Shown here: one piece after another, positions 7,890 to 15,793 of the stretch
How the letters are laid out: every line of letters starts with the position of its first letter
Numbering within the stretch: position 1 is the stretch's first letter
Notes under the pieces: model-generated
What the model was told of the DNA's origin: nothing
Database searches by the model: none
Seen by the model: the letters and a program-made list of their open reading frames with translations, nothing else
Position numbers and translations under genes: made by a program
Assembly: GCF_017874715.1 (NCBI RefSeq)
Contig: NZ_JAGGLR010000009.1
Coordinates: forward strand, 248,001-312,000
DNA length: 64,000 nucleotides
Reading direction: 5' to 3'
Source: Streptomyces iranensis
GTDB taxonomy: Bacteria > Actinomycetota > Actinomycetes > Streptomycetales > Streptomycetaceae

Positions 7890-8749
7890 CGCGCGGTCCA
7901 TCCGCCGTCGACGGTCAGGACTTGGCCGGTGCAGTACGAGGAGGCGTCCGAGGCGAGGAACAGCAGCGCGCCGTCCAGTTCATGGGCCTCCCCGCCGCGC
8001 CGCAGCAGGGTGTTCCGCTCGACCCAGCGGCTGGAGCGCTCGTCGCCGAAGAGGTCCGCGGTCATCTCGGTGCGGAACCAGCCCGGGGCGAGCGCGTTGA
8101 CGCGGGTTCCGGTCGCGCCCCACTGACCGGCCAGCTCCCGGGTCAGCCCGATCAGCCCGGCCTTGGACGCCGCGTAGCTCGCGCCGCCCAGCGGGGCGGC
8201 GGTGACCAGGCCGAGGATGGAGGAGACGTTGATGACGCTCCGGGGCGGGTCGCCGTCCACGGCGGGTGCCTCCGCCACCAGGCGCGCCAGGTGGAAGGGG
8301 GCGGTGAGGTTGACGCCGAGGACGTCGTCGAAGGCGTCCGGGGATTCGTCCTCGGCGCGGGTCTCCCCGGATGTGGCCGCGTTGTTGACCAGGATGTCGA
8401 TGCGGCCGGTGGCGCTCAGCGCCGTCCCGGCCAGCCGCGCGCGGTCGGCGGCGAGCGAGACGTCGCAGGCGACCGGGTGGATGCGGGTGTCGGAGTCGGC
8501 GAGTTCGTTCAGCTTCTCGATCCGCCGGGCGGCGGCGAACACGGTGGCCCCGGCCTGTGCGAGGACGGTGGCGAAGCGTGCGCCGAGCCCCGCGGAGGCG
8601 CCGGTGACCAGGGCCGTCCTGCCCCGGAGCGAGAACAGCTCGGCGGCGGGCCGGGGCACGTTCCGTGGCGCGGTCATCCCTCCACCACCATCGGCGGGGC
8701 GTGGCGCGGCCATCCCTCCACCCCCTTCGGCGGGGCGTGGCGCGGTCAT
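7886..8749 (-). CDS. Short-chain dehydrogenase/reductase with three tandem start sites
   Basis: An NAD(P)-dependent SDR of 287 residues from ATG 8749, or 275 or 263 from the in-frame ATGs at 8713 and 8677. The core has TGASAGLG (cofactor), NNAAT, NVSSI (catalytic Ser) and YAASK (Tyr/Lys), with a C-terminal VDGGWTAR. The extra N-terminus is two copies of M-x-APRPAxGGGG encoded by 36-bp repeats. ATG 8749 overlaps the stop of the upstream SDR (ATGA), favouring the longest form, but all three starts are directly preceded by GGAGGG. Expected role: oxidation of a hydroxyacyl-CoA or reduction of a ketone in the pathway. Confidence 0.85.
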   Translation of the reverse strand: MTAPRPAEGGGGMAAPRPADGGGGMTAPRNVPRPAAELFSLRGRTALVTGASAGLGARFATVLAQAGATVFAAARRIEKLNELADSDTRIHPVACDVSLAADRARLAGTALSATGRIDILVNNAATSGETRAEDESPDAFDDVLGVNLTAPFHLARLVAEAPAVDGDPPRSVINVSSILGLVTAAPLGGASYAASKAGLIGLTRELAGQWGATGTRVNALAPGWFRTEMTADLFGDERSSRWVERNTLLRRGGEAHELDGALLFLASDASSYCTGQVLTVDGGWTAR

Positions 8750-8772
8750 CCCTCCACCCCGATCGGCAGGGC
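8665..8772. repeat. Three 36-bp direct repeats carrying start codons
   Basis: Units 8665-8700, 8701-8736 and 8737-8772 differ at a few bases. On the minus strand each carries GGAGGG next to ATG, so the translation start region of the SDR gene is triplicated in frame (12 codons per unit). The first unit on the minus strand also contains the end of the upstream SDR gene. Confidence 0.9.
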
Positions 8773-9522
8773 GGTCGCGCCACCGTCGAGCACCAGGGTC
8801 TGGCCGGTCATCCAGGAGGAGGCGTCGGTGGCCAGGAACAGCGCCGCGTGTGCCACGTCCTCGACCGTGCCGAGGCGCCGCAGCGGCAGCTTGGCGGTGA
8901 GGATCGGCTCGCGGGCCTCCCACACCGCCCGTGCCAGCTCCGTCTTGATCAGTCCGGGGGCGATGGCGTTGACGCGGGCGCGCGGGCCGAGTTCGTAGGC
9001 GAGCTGCCGGGTCATGTGCAGCATGGCGGCCTTGGTGGCGTTGTAGTAGCCGATGTGCGGATCGACGACGAGCCCGCCGACGGAGGCGATGTTGACCACC
9101 GCTCCCCCGTGCTCGGCCATCCAGGCCCGCCAGGCGCACCGGGTCCAGGCGACCATGCCGTACTGGTTGACGCGGACGGTCTTCTCCGCGCGCGGCAGGT
9201 CCAGGTCGAGCAGATCGCCGTGGTACGGGTTGGTCGCCGCGTTGTTGACGAGGACGTCGACCCGGCCGAGGCGGGCCATGGTCTCCTCGACGCACCGCTC
9301 GGCCTGATCCGGTTCACCGGCGTTCGCCACCACCGTGTGCACATCGCCGTCGCCCTTGACGCGCAGCAACTCCTCGCGCGCCTCGGCGAGTCCGGCCGGT
9401 TTGCGGGCCGCGATCACCACATGGGCACCGGCCGCCCGGTAGGCGGTGGCGATGCCGAGGCCGATGCCTCGGGATCCGCCCGTGATGACGGCCACCTTGC
9501 CGTCGAGGCCGTTGGCGCTCAC
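8746..9522 (-). CDS. Short-chain dehydrogenase/reductase
   Basis: A 258-residue classical SDR: TGGSRGIG cofactor loop at residues 15-22, NNAAT, NIASV (Ser) and YNATK (catalytic Tyr/Lys), with a C-terminal LVLDGGAT. It is likely to act on a hydroxyl/keto group of a CoA intermediate. The start is GTG 9522, which overlaps the upstream acyl-CoA dehydrogenase stop as GTGA, and its own stop overlaps the next SDR start. The tight coupling suggests equimolar expression with its neighbours. LvaD-like reduction of a 4-keto group is one possible role in this context. Confidence 0.88.
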   Translation of the reverse strand: MSANGLDGKVAVITGGSRGIGLGIATAYRAAGAHVVIAARKPAGLAEAREELLRVKGDGDVHTVVANAGEPDQAERCVEETMARLGRVDVLVNNAATNPYHGDLLDLDLPRAEKTVRVNQYGMVAWTRCAWRAWMAEHGGAVVNIASVGGLVVDPHIGYYNATKAAMLHMTRQLAYELGPRARVNAIAPGLIKTELARAVWEAREPILTAKLPLRRLGTVEDVAHAALFLATDASSWMTGQTLVLDGGATALPIGVEG

Positions 9523-10751
9523 ACTGCCCCCGTTGTCGGCTCGGTCTTCTTCTTGTACTGCGCGAGTTCCTGGCGGGCCACCGTCCGCAGATGGACTTCG
9601 TCAGGGCCGTCGGCGATGCGCAGCGCCCGGGTGATGGCGTACAGCCGGGCCAGTACGGTGTCGTCGCTGACCCCCGCCGCGCCGTGCGCCTGCACCGCGC
9701 GGTCGACCACCTTGTGCGCGACCTCCAGCGCCGCGACCTTGATGGCGGCCACCTCCATGCGGGCGGCGGCGTTGCCGACGGTGTCCATCAGCCAGGCCGA
9801 TTTGAGGACGAGGAGACGCACCTGCTCGATCTCGATGCGGCTGCGGGCGATCCACTCCCGGACCACTCCCCGGTCGGCCAGCGGCCCGCCGAAGGCGGTG
9901 CGCTCGGTGGCCCGCTCGCACATCAGCCGCAGGGCGCGCTCGGCGAAGCCCACGGCGCGCATCGCGTAGTGCATACGGCCGGGACCGAGCCGTCCCTGGG
10001 CGAGCGCGAAGCCCTCGCCCTCGCCGCCGAGGATGTTCTCCACCGGCACCCGGACGTCCTCGAAGAGCACATCGCCGTGTCCGAGCCGGTCGGTGTAGCC
10101 GAACATCGGCAGGTCGCGCAGGACCGTGACGCCCGGGGTGTGCCGGGGGACGAGCAGCATCGACTGCTGCCGGTAGGTGGGCGCCTCCGGATCGGTCTTG
10201 CCCATCAGGATGATCAGCTCGCAGTCGGGGTCGAGGATCCCGGAGGTGTACCACTTGCGGCCGTTGACCACGTAGCTGTCGCCGTCGCGGGTGATGCGGG
10301 TGCGGATGTTGCGGGCGTCGGAGCTGGCGACCTCCGGCTCGGTCATGGCGAAGCATGAGCGGATCTCCGCGTCGAGCAGGGGGCGCAGCCAGCGTTCCCG
10401 CTGCTCGGGGGTGCCGTACAGCGCGAGCAGCTCCATGTTGCCGGTGTCGGGTGCCGAGCAGTTGAACACCTCGGGTCCGATGATGGATTGGCCCGCCAGC
10501 TCGGCGAGCGGCGCGTATTCGAGGTTGCTGAGCCCCGCGCCCCAGTCGCCGTGCGCCATGAAGAGGTTCCACAGGCCCTCTGCGCGCGCCTTCGCCTTCA
10601 GCTCCGCCATGACCGGCGGCAGGGTGTGCGAATCGTCTCCTTCGGCCAGCTGCCGGTCGTACGTGGCTTCCGCGGGAAAGACATGCTCGTCCATGAACGA
10701 CCGCATGCGGTCTTGGAGTTCGCTCGCCCGTGGCGAGTGTCCGAAGTCCAC
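9519..10751 (-). CDS. Acyl-CoA dehydrogenase, ACAD10/11 type
   Basis: A 410-residue flavoprotein of the acyl-CoA dehydrogenase fold, with the FAD-binding CFAMTEPEVASSD and WYTSG segments. Its C-terminus (AVQAHGAAGVSDD, LADGPDEVH-like: RIADGPDEVH) is the ACAD10/11 form, not the IYEGT form of ordinary beta-oxidation enzymes. ACAD10/11 and bacterial LvaC remove phosphate from 4-phosphoacyl-CoA to give an enoyl-CoA. The next gene downstream of the adjacent cluster order is an APH kinase (10790-11764), the expected partner. GTG 10751 has AGGAG 5 bp upstream. Confidence 0.9.
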   Translation of the reverse strand: MDFGHSPRASELQDRMRSFMDEHVFPAEATYDRQLAEGDDSHTLPPVMAELKAKARAEGLWNLFMAHGDWGAGLSNLEYAPLAELAGQSIIGPEVFNCSAPDTGNMELLALYGTPEQRERWLRPLLDAEIRSCFAMTEPEVASSDARNIRTRITRDGDSYVVNGRKWYTSGILDPDCELIILMGKTDPEAPTYRQQSMLLVPRHTPGVTVLRDLPMFGYTDRLGHGDVLFEDVRVPVENILGGEGEGFALAQGRLGPGRMHYAMRAVGFAERALRLMCERATERTAFGGPLADRGVVREWIARSRIEIEQVRLLVLKSAWLMDTVGNAAARMEVAAIKVAALEVAHKVVDRAVQAHGAAGVSDDTVLARLYAITRALRIADGPDEVHLRTVARQELAQYKKKTEPTTGAV

Positions 10752-10789
10752 GAGTGCTCCTGTTCGGTGGGGGACGGACCGCTGCCGGG

Positions 10790-11764
10790 TCAGCCGACGA
10801 TGTCGCGTGCGGTGCGGATCATCGCGGCGATGGTGGGTGGCAGGCGTTCCTGGTCCGGGTCGTGGTGTTTGCCCTCGCGGTGGCGGCGCAGGTTGTGGCC
10901 CATGATCGCGGCCATCTTCATGCGGCCGAGCGCCCGGAACCAGTCCATCGCGGGCAGCGCGGGCCCGCCGTCGCCGTAGGCGTCCAGCAGTTCGGCCTCG
11001 CCGGGCAGGCCGGGCACGGCCTGTCCCAGCTGGGGGAAGTTGCGGTGGTCGGCGAAGAGCAGGAACCAGCCCAGGTCGATACGCGGATCGCCGACGCTCC
11101 AGATCTCCCAGTCCACGACGGCCACCGCCCGCTCACCCGCGCACAGCACATTGCCGAGCCGGAAGTCCCCGTGCAGCAGCACCGGCGGCAGGCCACTTGG
11201 TACGCCATCGGCGAGACGTACCAGCAACTCCTCCCCGCCGGGCCGCAGTTCGAGGGGAACGGCACGCAGGGTGCGGCTCCATCGCTCCAGCTCTCCGGCG
11301 GCGTCGAGCGGTGCGGGCGCGTCGAGCGCGGGCGTGTGCACATCGGTGCCGTGCAGGCGTCGTAGTACGGACGCGATCTCCAGCATCCGGGCGCGGGCGG
11401 TCGCGGCGGGCACCTCGTGGTCGTCCAGTACCGGCTCGACGGCCTCACCGTCCGCGAAGTCCATGGCGAACCAGGCGGGTTGCGTCTCGTCGACGGCCAC
11501 CACGCCCGGTACCGGCACGGCGGACCCGGCCAGCGCGCCCAGCACCCGTGCCTGGCGCAGGACGTCGTTGCGTCCGACGGGCCGCTGCCCCGGCGGCACG
11601 GCCTTGACGACGTACCGGGCGTCCCCGGCCGCGACCTCGTAGGTCAGCCCCGAGTGGCCGCCCGGCAGCACCTCCAACTCCCCTATGACCGCGCCCGGGT
11701 GGTGGCGGGCGAGCCGATCGCGGACCCGGGCGGCCAGCTCCGGCACCTCGGTGGCCATGCTCAT
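10790..11764 (-). CDS. APH-family kinase, LvaA/ACAD10-kinase-like
   Basis: A 324-residue aminoglycoside-phosphotransferase-fold protein. The Brenner loop HGDFRLGN begins at residue 198 and the metal-binding DWE at 218, so the kinase site looks intact. The N-terminal GGHSGLTYEV is a nucleotide loop. Antibiotic resistance is unlikely, because it sits between two acyl-CoA dehydrogenase genes and overlaps one of them (ATGA, start 11764). Proteins of this type phosphorylate 4-hydroxyacyl-CoA in levulinate catabolism (LvaA) and in human ACAD10/11. It would supply the 4-phosphoacyl-CoA for the neighbouring dehydrogenase. Confidence 0.85.
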   Translation of the reverse strand: MSMATEVPELAARVRDRLARHHPGAVIGELEVLPGGHSGLTYEVAAGDARYVVKAVPPGQRPVGRNDVLRQARVLGALAGSAVPVPGVVAVDETQPAWFAMDFADGEAVEPVLDDHEVPAATARARMLEIASVLRRLHGTDVHTPALDAPAPLDAAGELERWSRTLRAVPLELRPGGEELLVRLADGVPSGLPPVLLHGDFRLGNVLCAGERAVAVVDWEIWSVGDPRIDLGWFLLFADHRNFPQLGQAVPGLPGEAELLDAYGDGGPALPAMDWFRALGRMKMAAIMGHNLRRHREGKHHDPDQERLPPTIAAMIRTARDIVG

Positions 11765-12963
11765 CGGACGGGCTCCTTGGGCAGGCCGAGGACGCGTTCG
11801 GCGAGGATGGTGCGCTGAATCTCGTCGGTGCCGCCCGCGATGCTGTAGCCGGGGGCGCCCAGCAGGTGCTCCGTCCAGGCGTACGTGCCCCACTCCCCCG
11901 TGTCCGCCACCAGGCTCGGCCCCAGCAGCTCGGACACCAGGTCGCTGGTGCGCCGCATGGTCTCGGTGGCGTACAGCTTGCCGACCGACGCCTCCGCGCC
12001 GGGCTCGCGCCCCGCGACGAGGGCGGCGGTCACCCGCAGCCCCATGAGCCGCTGGACGAGGGTGCGGATGTGGAGGTCGGCGGCGCGCTGCCGCTCGGCG
12101 CCGGTGAGGGGACGCAGCAGGTGCCCGGCCAGGTCCAGCGCCCGGTCGGCGTTGTCCAGGCCGAGGCCGCCGGAGTCGAGCCGCTCGGCGGCCAGCACAC
12201 TGAGCGTGACCCGCCAGCCCTCGCCGACCGGCCCGAGCCGGTCGGTGTCCGGCACCCGCACACCGTCGAGGTAGACCTCGTTGAAGCTGGTGCCACCGGT
12301 CATCTGCCGGATCGGCCGTACGGTGACGCCCGGCGCGTCCATGCGCACCAGGAAGACGGTGATACCGGCGTGTTTGCGGACGTCCGGATCGGTGCGGCAC
12401 ACCGCCACGCCCCAGGTCGCGACGCGGGCGCCGGAGGTCCACACCTTGTGCCCGGTCAGCACCCAGCCCTCGCCCTCGCGCACCGCTCTGGTGCGTACCG
12501 CGGCCAGGTCGGAGCCCGCCTCGGTCTCCGAGAACAGCTGGCAGGCCAGCTCGTCGGTGCGCAGCAGGGGCACGAGCCAGCGCCGCTTCTGCTCCTCGGT
12601 GCCCCACAGGCCGATCGCGGGGGCCACGAGCGCTTGTGTCACGGGGAAGATCTCGGGGCGGTGCGGTACGTCGAAGGCCGCCTCCTCGCCACGGTAGAGC
12701 TGCTCGTAGTAGGCGGGCAGCCCTCGTCCTCCGTACTCCTGCGGCCAGTTGAGCGCGGACCAGCCCTGGTCGTAGCGGGTGCGTTCCCACTCCTGGACGC
12801 GGGCGGTGTGCTCGCGCTCCTGCTCCTCGGTCCAGTTGTCGAACACGGCGACGGAGTCGGAGCCACTGCCCCACTCCCCGTCGTCGGCGCGGGGCCGGGC
12901 GACTCCGGCGAGCCACCGCCGGGCCCTCTCGCGGAACTCCTCGGGTTCCGGGATGCCGCTCAT
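11761..12963 (-). CDS. Acyl-CoA dehydrogenase, catalytic subunit of a FadE-type heteromer
   Basis: A 400-residue acyl-CoA dehydrogenase. FAD/substrate segments LFSETEAGSDLA and WTSGA are clear. The C-terminus GYSIAGGTDEIQRTILAERVLGLP is that of actinobacterial FadE proteins, which form alpha2beta2 tetramers for bulky acyl-CoAs. The Glu of GTDEIQ is the likely base region. The partner is probably the 382-residue protein at 15794-16942. The start is ATG 12963, with AGAAAGAG before it; a GTG 12 bp upstream lies inside the ribosome site. The usual role is alpha,beta-dehydrogenation. Confidence 0.9.
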   Translation of the reverse strand: MSGIPEPEEFRERARRWLAGVARPRADDGEWGSGSDSVAVFDNWTEEQEREHTARVQEWERTRYDQGWSALNWPQEYGGRGLPAYYEQLYRGEEAAFDVPHRPEIFPVTQALVAPAIGLWGTEEQKRRWLVPLLRTDELACQLFSETEAGSDLAAVRTRAVREGEGWVLTGHKVWTSGARVATWGVAVCRTDPDVRKHAGITVFLVRMDAPGVTVRPIRQMTGGTSFNEVYLDGVRVPDTDRLGPVGEGWRVTLSVLAAERLDSGGLGLDNADRALDLAGHLLRPLTGAERQRAADLHIRTLVQRLMGLRVTAALVAGREPGAEASVGKLYATETMRRTSDLVSELLGPSLVADTGEWGTYAWTEHLLGAPGYSIAGGTDEIQRTILAERVLGLPKEPVR

Positions 12964-13018
12964 CTCTTTCTCCACCTCCGATCGGCGGGCCGTTGAGCGG
13001 AACGTTTCAACGGGCCGT

Positions 13019-14164
13019 TCAACGGGACAGGACCGTGCAGGCGCTCACGCCGGGGGCGCCGTACACATGGGTGAAGCCGATCCTGGGACGGTCCGGGACC
13101 TGCCGGTCTCCGGCCCGTCCGCGCAACTGCTGGACGACTTCGTACACCTGGCGCAGCCCCGAGGCGCCGATGGGTTCGCCATTGGCGATACAGCCGCCGT
13201 CGGTGTTGACCGGCAGCGTTCCGCCGATCCCGGTGGCACCGGAGGCGACCAGCCGCTCCTGCTCGCCGTCCTCGCAGAACCCGCACTCGGCCAGGTGCAT
13301 GACCTCGGCACCGCTCTCGGTGTCCTGGAGCTGACAGACGTCCACGTCGCCGGGGCCGAGTCCCGCCTCCTCGAAGGCGGCGGCCGAGACATCGCGGCTG
13401 ACGCTGGTCAGCTCGCCCCCGGGAATCCACGGGCTGAACACCTCGAACGAGCCGAAGCGCCGGGTGCGTACGACCGCCGAGCGCAGGGTGACCGGCGGGC
13501 CGTCCATCGCACGGGCGGCCTCGGGCGAGCAGAGGACCAGCGCCGCCGCGCCCGCTCCCGGCGAGCAGAACATATAGCGGGTCAGCGGATCGCTGACCAT
13601 GCCGGATGCCAGGATCTCCGCGGCGGACAGCGGTTCGCGCCGCCATGCCTCGGGGGTCAGGCCGCCGTTGCGGTACGCCTTCTCGGCGACCAGTGCGAGG
13701 GTCCGCGGGGTGATGCCGTGGTCGTGCATATAGCGCTGGATCTTCATGCCGAAGAACTGCGTGGTCACCATCAGCCCGTCGCTGCCGTACTCCGCTCCCA
13801 GGCCCCAGTCCTCGGGCCTCGGGTCGAAGGCGCCGCGCGGGTGTTTGTCGAAGCCGACGGCGAGGACGACGTCCGCCATGCCGGAGCGGATCGCGTTCAC
13901 GGCGGAGACCAGTGCGCTGCCACCGGTGGCGCAGCCGTTCTTGACATTGACGAACGGCAGTCCGGTGAGGCCGAGTTGGGCCACCAGCGTGTCCGCGAGC
14001 CCCGCGCTGTCGCTGCCGCCGAACGCGGCCCGCACCCGCGACCACTCGATTCCGGCGTCCGTCAGCGCGGCGTTCACGGCCGCGAGGGCCAGCTGCCGGC
14101 CGGTCGCCTCCGATCGGCCGAACGGGGTGCGCCCCGCGCCGCAGATCAGCACATCGCTGCTCAA
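13019..14164 (-). CDS. SCP2-type thiolase (lipid-transfer-protein/Ltp-like)
   Basis: A 381-residue thiolase-superfamily protein. Cys78 in KNGCATGG is kept, but the usual GHPLGATG histidine motif reads ANGEPIGASG, with Glu in place of His. The C-terminus is THVYGAPGVSACTVL. This pattern belongs to the Ltp group, which works with a DUF35 partner as a retro-aldolase or thiolase on CoA esters. The start is TTG 14164, overlapping the DUF35 stop as TTGA with GGAGG before it. Stable complex formation with the upstream DUF35 protein is expected. Bond cleaved: inference only. Confidence 0.85.
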   Translation of the reverse strand: MSSDVLICGAGRTPFGRSEATGRQLALAAVNAALTDAGIEWSRVRAAFGGSDSAGLADTLVAQLGLTGLPFVNVKNGCATGGSALVSAVNAIRSGMADVVLAVGFDKHPRGAFDPRPEDWGLGAEYGSDGLMVTTQFFGMKIQRYMHDHGITPRTLALVAEKAYRNGGLTPEAWRREPLSAAEILASGMVSDPLTRYMFCSPGAGAAALVLCSPEAARAMDGPPVTLRSAVVRTRRFGSFEVFSPWIPGGELTSVSRDVSAAAFEEAGLGPGDVDVCQLQDTESGAEVMHLAECGFCEDGEQERLVASGATGIGGTLPVNTDGGCIANGEPIGASGLRQVYEVVQQLRGRAGDRQVPDRPRIGFTHVYGAPGVSACTVLSR

Positions 14165-14589
14165 GAGCCCTCCTCGCTCAGGGTCGTGGGCCTGGCCCGG
14201 GGCACCCCGGGGCCGGCGGTCACGGAGAGAGCCATGCCGATGCGGACGTCGTCGAGGTCGTCGACGTCGAGGACGGCGGCCACCCGCACGTCGTCCGCCA
14301 GCTCGACGTAGCCGAGGGCGAACGGCTCGAAGCCTCCGGGCGGGGGCTCGTAGGGCGGCGACTTGGGCTCGTACCGCTGCACCGTCCAGGTCCACAGCGT
14401 GCCCGTGCCCTGGAGGGCCACCGGATCGGCCGGCCCTCCGCAGCGCGGGCAGGCGTCGTCCGCGGGGTAGACCGTCACCGAGCAGCCGGAGCAGCGTGCG
14501 CCCTGGAGCACGGGCCGGTGGCCAGTGGCCTTGAGCACGGGGGCGGCTCGAGGCCCGGCGGCGGCCTGGCTCCGCGGATCCGTGGCCAT
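14161..14589 (-). CDS. DUF35 OB-fold protein with zinc ribbon (ChsH2-C/thiolase partner type)
   Basis: A 142-residue protein with an N-terminal zinc ribbon (CSGC then CPRCG, two CxxC pairs near residues 34-50) and an OB-fold (GTLWTWTVQRY, FALGYVELADDVRVAAVL). DUF35 proteins bind SCP2-type thiolases and channel acyl-CoA to them; the thiolase follows with a 4-bp overlap. It starts at ATG 14589, five bases after the preceding crotonase stop. Unlike ChsH2 of sterol degradation, no MaoC domain is attached, and I see no MaoC gene in the locus. Confidence 0.88.
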   Translation of the reverse strand: MATDPRSQAAAGPRAAPVLKATGHRPVLQGARCSGCSVTVYPADDACPRCGGPADPVALQGTGTLWTWTVQRYEPKSPPYEPPPGGFEPFALGYVELADDVRVAAVLDVDDLDDVRIGMALSVTAGPGVPRARPTTLSEEGS

Positions 14590-14594
14590 CCGGA

Positions 14595-15383
14595 TCAGCG
14601 CCCCTGCCACTTGGGTTCGCGCTTCTCCAGGAAGGCCGAGACGCCCTCGTTCGCGTCCTCGGAGTTGAGCGCCACGCCCACGGCGAGGTGCTCCATCACC
14701 ATCAGCGACTGGGTGTCGGCGTCCAGGCTGCGGTCGATCGTCATCTTGGTGAGCCACATGGTGAAGGGGCTCTTGTCGGCGAGGTGGCTGATGAACTCCT
14801 CGACCGTCGCGTCCAGCTCCTCGGCCGGGGCGGACTTGTTGATCAGCCCGAACTCGGCGGCCTCGACGCCGGAGAGGAGCTTGCCGGTGAGCATCAGCTC
14901 CTTGGTCTTACGGATGCCGATCATGCGTGGCACCCGGTAGATCGGACCGGCCCCGCCGAAGAGCGCACGGCGGATGTGGAAGTCGCCGATCTTCGCGTCG
15001 TCGGCGGAGATGGCGAAGTCGCAGGAGATCATGATCTCGAAGCCGCCGGCGGTGACATGGCCCTCCAGGACCGCGACCGAGGGCGTCTTCATCGAGTACA
15101 GCCGGTCGCACACCTTCGCGGACTTCACCGCGACGTCGATCGCGTTCGACTTGCCGACGTACTCGGCCTTCAGGCTGTCGAGGTCGAAGCCCGAGCAGAA
15201 AGTGCCGCCACGGCCGCGCACTACCAGGACCCGCAGGTCGGGATCCTCGTCCACCTCGGTGATGATCTCGTCGAGCCGGTCCAGGATCGGCACGGTGACG
15301 CAGTTCTTCTTCCACGGTCGGTTGAGCCACACCCGGGCGACGTGGCCGTCGCGCTCGAACTGGATCTCGTCTTCCGTTGTCAT
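14595..15383 (-). CDS. Enoyl-CoA hydratase/isomerase family protein
   Basis: A 262-residue crotonase-family enzyme. The oxyanion segment GGTFCSGFDL (60-69) and AGGFEIMISCDF, with Glu116 at the hydratase position, are present; the second glutamate position is occupied by a basic/Gly-rich segment (FHIRRALFGGAG). It could hydrate an enoyl-CoA or act on a ring or retro-Claisen substrate. It is the first gene of the operon running 15383 to 5920, with a regulon operator 18 bp before its start. ATG 15383 has GGTGAGGG upstream. Confidence 0.88.
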   Translation of the reverse strand: MTTEDEIQFERDGHVARVWLNRPWKKNCVTVPILDRLDEIITEVDEDPDLRVLVVRGRGGTFCSGFDLDSLKAEYVGKSNAIDVAVKSAKVCDRLYSMKTPSVAVLEGHVTAGGFEIMISCDFAISADDAKIGDFHIRRALFGGAGPIYRVPRMIGIRKTKELMLTGKLLSGVEAAEFGLINKSAPAEELDATVEEFISHLADKSPFTMWLTKMTIDRSLDADTQSLMVMEHLAVGVALNSEDANEGVSAFLEKREPKWQGR

Positions 15384-15400
15384 CCCTCACCCCTCTGAAA

Positions 15401-15415
15401 CTGAACTGAATTCAC
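15401..15415. promoter_or_regulatory. TetR-type operator, operon 15383-5920
   Basis: CTGAACTGAATTCAC matches the palindrome TTGAACTSAGTTCAA at 12 of 15 bases, centred on G15408. It lies immediately upstream of the crotonase start and would block that operon's promoter. Confidence 0.7.
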
Positions 15416-15466
15416 TACAACTTTGGAAGCCCGGATACCGCCTTGTCAACCCCCTGATCGAGCCAA

Positions 15467-15481
15467 TCGAATCTGATTCAG
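15467..15481. promoter_or_regulatory. Variant TetR-type operator before the dehydrogenase remnant
   Basis: TCGAATCTGATTCAG is a dyad (GAATC/GATTC about T15474) related to the sites at 21426 and 26006. It lies 60 bp before the plus-strand 3-hydroxyacyl-CoA dehydrogenase remnant, with which it may once have been associated. Confidence 0.5.
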
Positions 15482-15540
15482 TCCTGCTCATCTCGATGTG
15501 GCGTCGCCGAATCGACCCCCGAACTGCCGCCGCCGGTCGT

Positions 15541-15719
15541 GACCGCGTGGACACAGCCCAGGCCGTCGCCGAGTCGATGTACGAGGAGTCCAAGGAGCCG
15601 CCGTACGCCGCTCCCCCGCTCGCCTCGCCCCTCTCGGCCCGAGCGGGCTGCGGCGCATGGTCGCCGCGGCTCACCTGGGCCGCAAGAGCGGCCGGGGATT
15701 CCACGTGTACGGCGCATGA
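15541..15719 (+). pseudogene. Frameshifted 3' remnant of a 3-hydroxyacyl-CoA dehydrogenase gene
   Basis: Frame one from 15541 reads DTAQAVAESMYEESKEPPYA followed by APPL. A different frame then continues with LRRMVAAAHLGRKSGRGFHV and YGA, ending at TGA 15717-15719. Together these match the C-terminal signature of 3-hydroxybutyryl-CoA dehydrogenases (AESMYEEFKEP, PPLLxRMVxAGxLGRKSGRGFY). The fragment lacks the NAD-binding domain and is broken by a frameshift near 15630-15645, so it cannot be functional. It occupies most of the 410-bp gap between two minus-strand genes; the rest of that gap holds two operator sites. No intact copy of this enzyme is in the window. Confidence 0.8.
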
Positions 15720-15793
15720 CCCCTCGCGGCGACGGCCTCCGCGGCCGCCGTGCCGTACCGGTCCACGGTCATCCCCGCGTCCCCGGTGCCCGC

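Noticed and set aside
10790..11764. Aminoglycoside resistance gene
   Set aside because: The APH fold is real, but it is translationally coupled to acyl-CoA dehydrogenase genes in a CoA regulon, so a hydroxyacyl-CoA kinase is more likely.
15467..15719. A functional short gene on the plus strand in the 15384-15793 gap
   Set aside because: The homology to 3-hydroxyacyl-CoA dehydrogenase is split between two frames and covers only the C-terminus, so it is a remnant.
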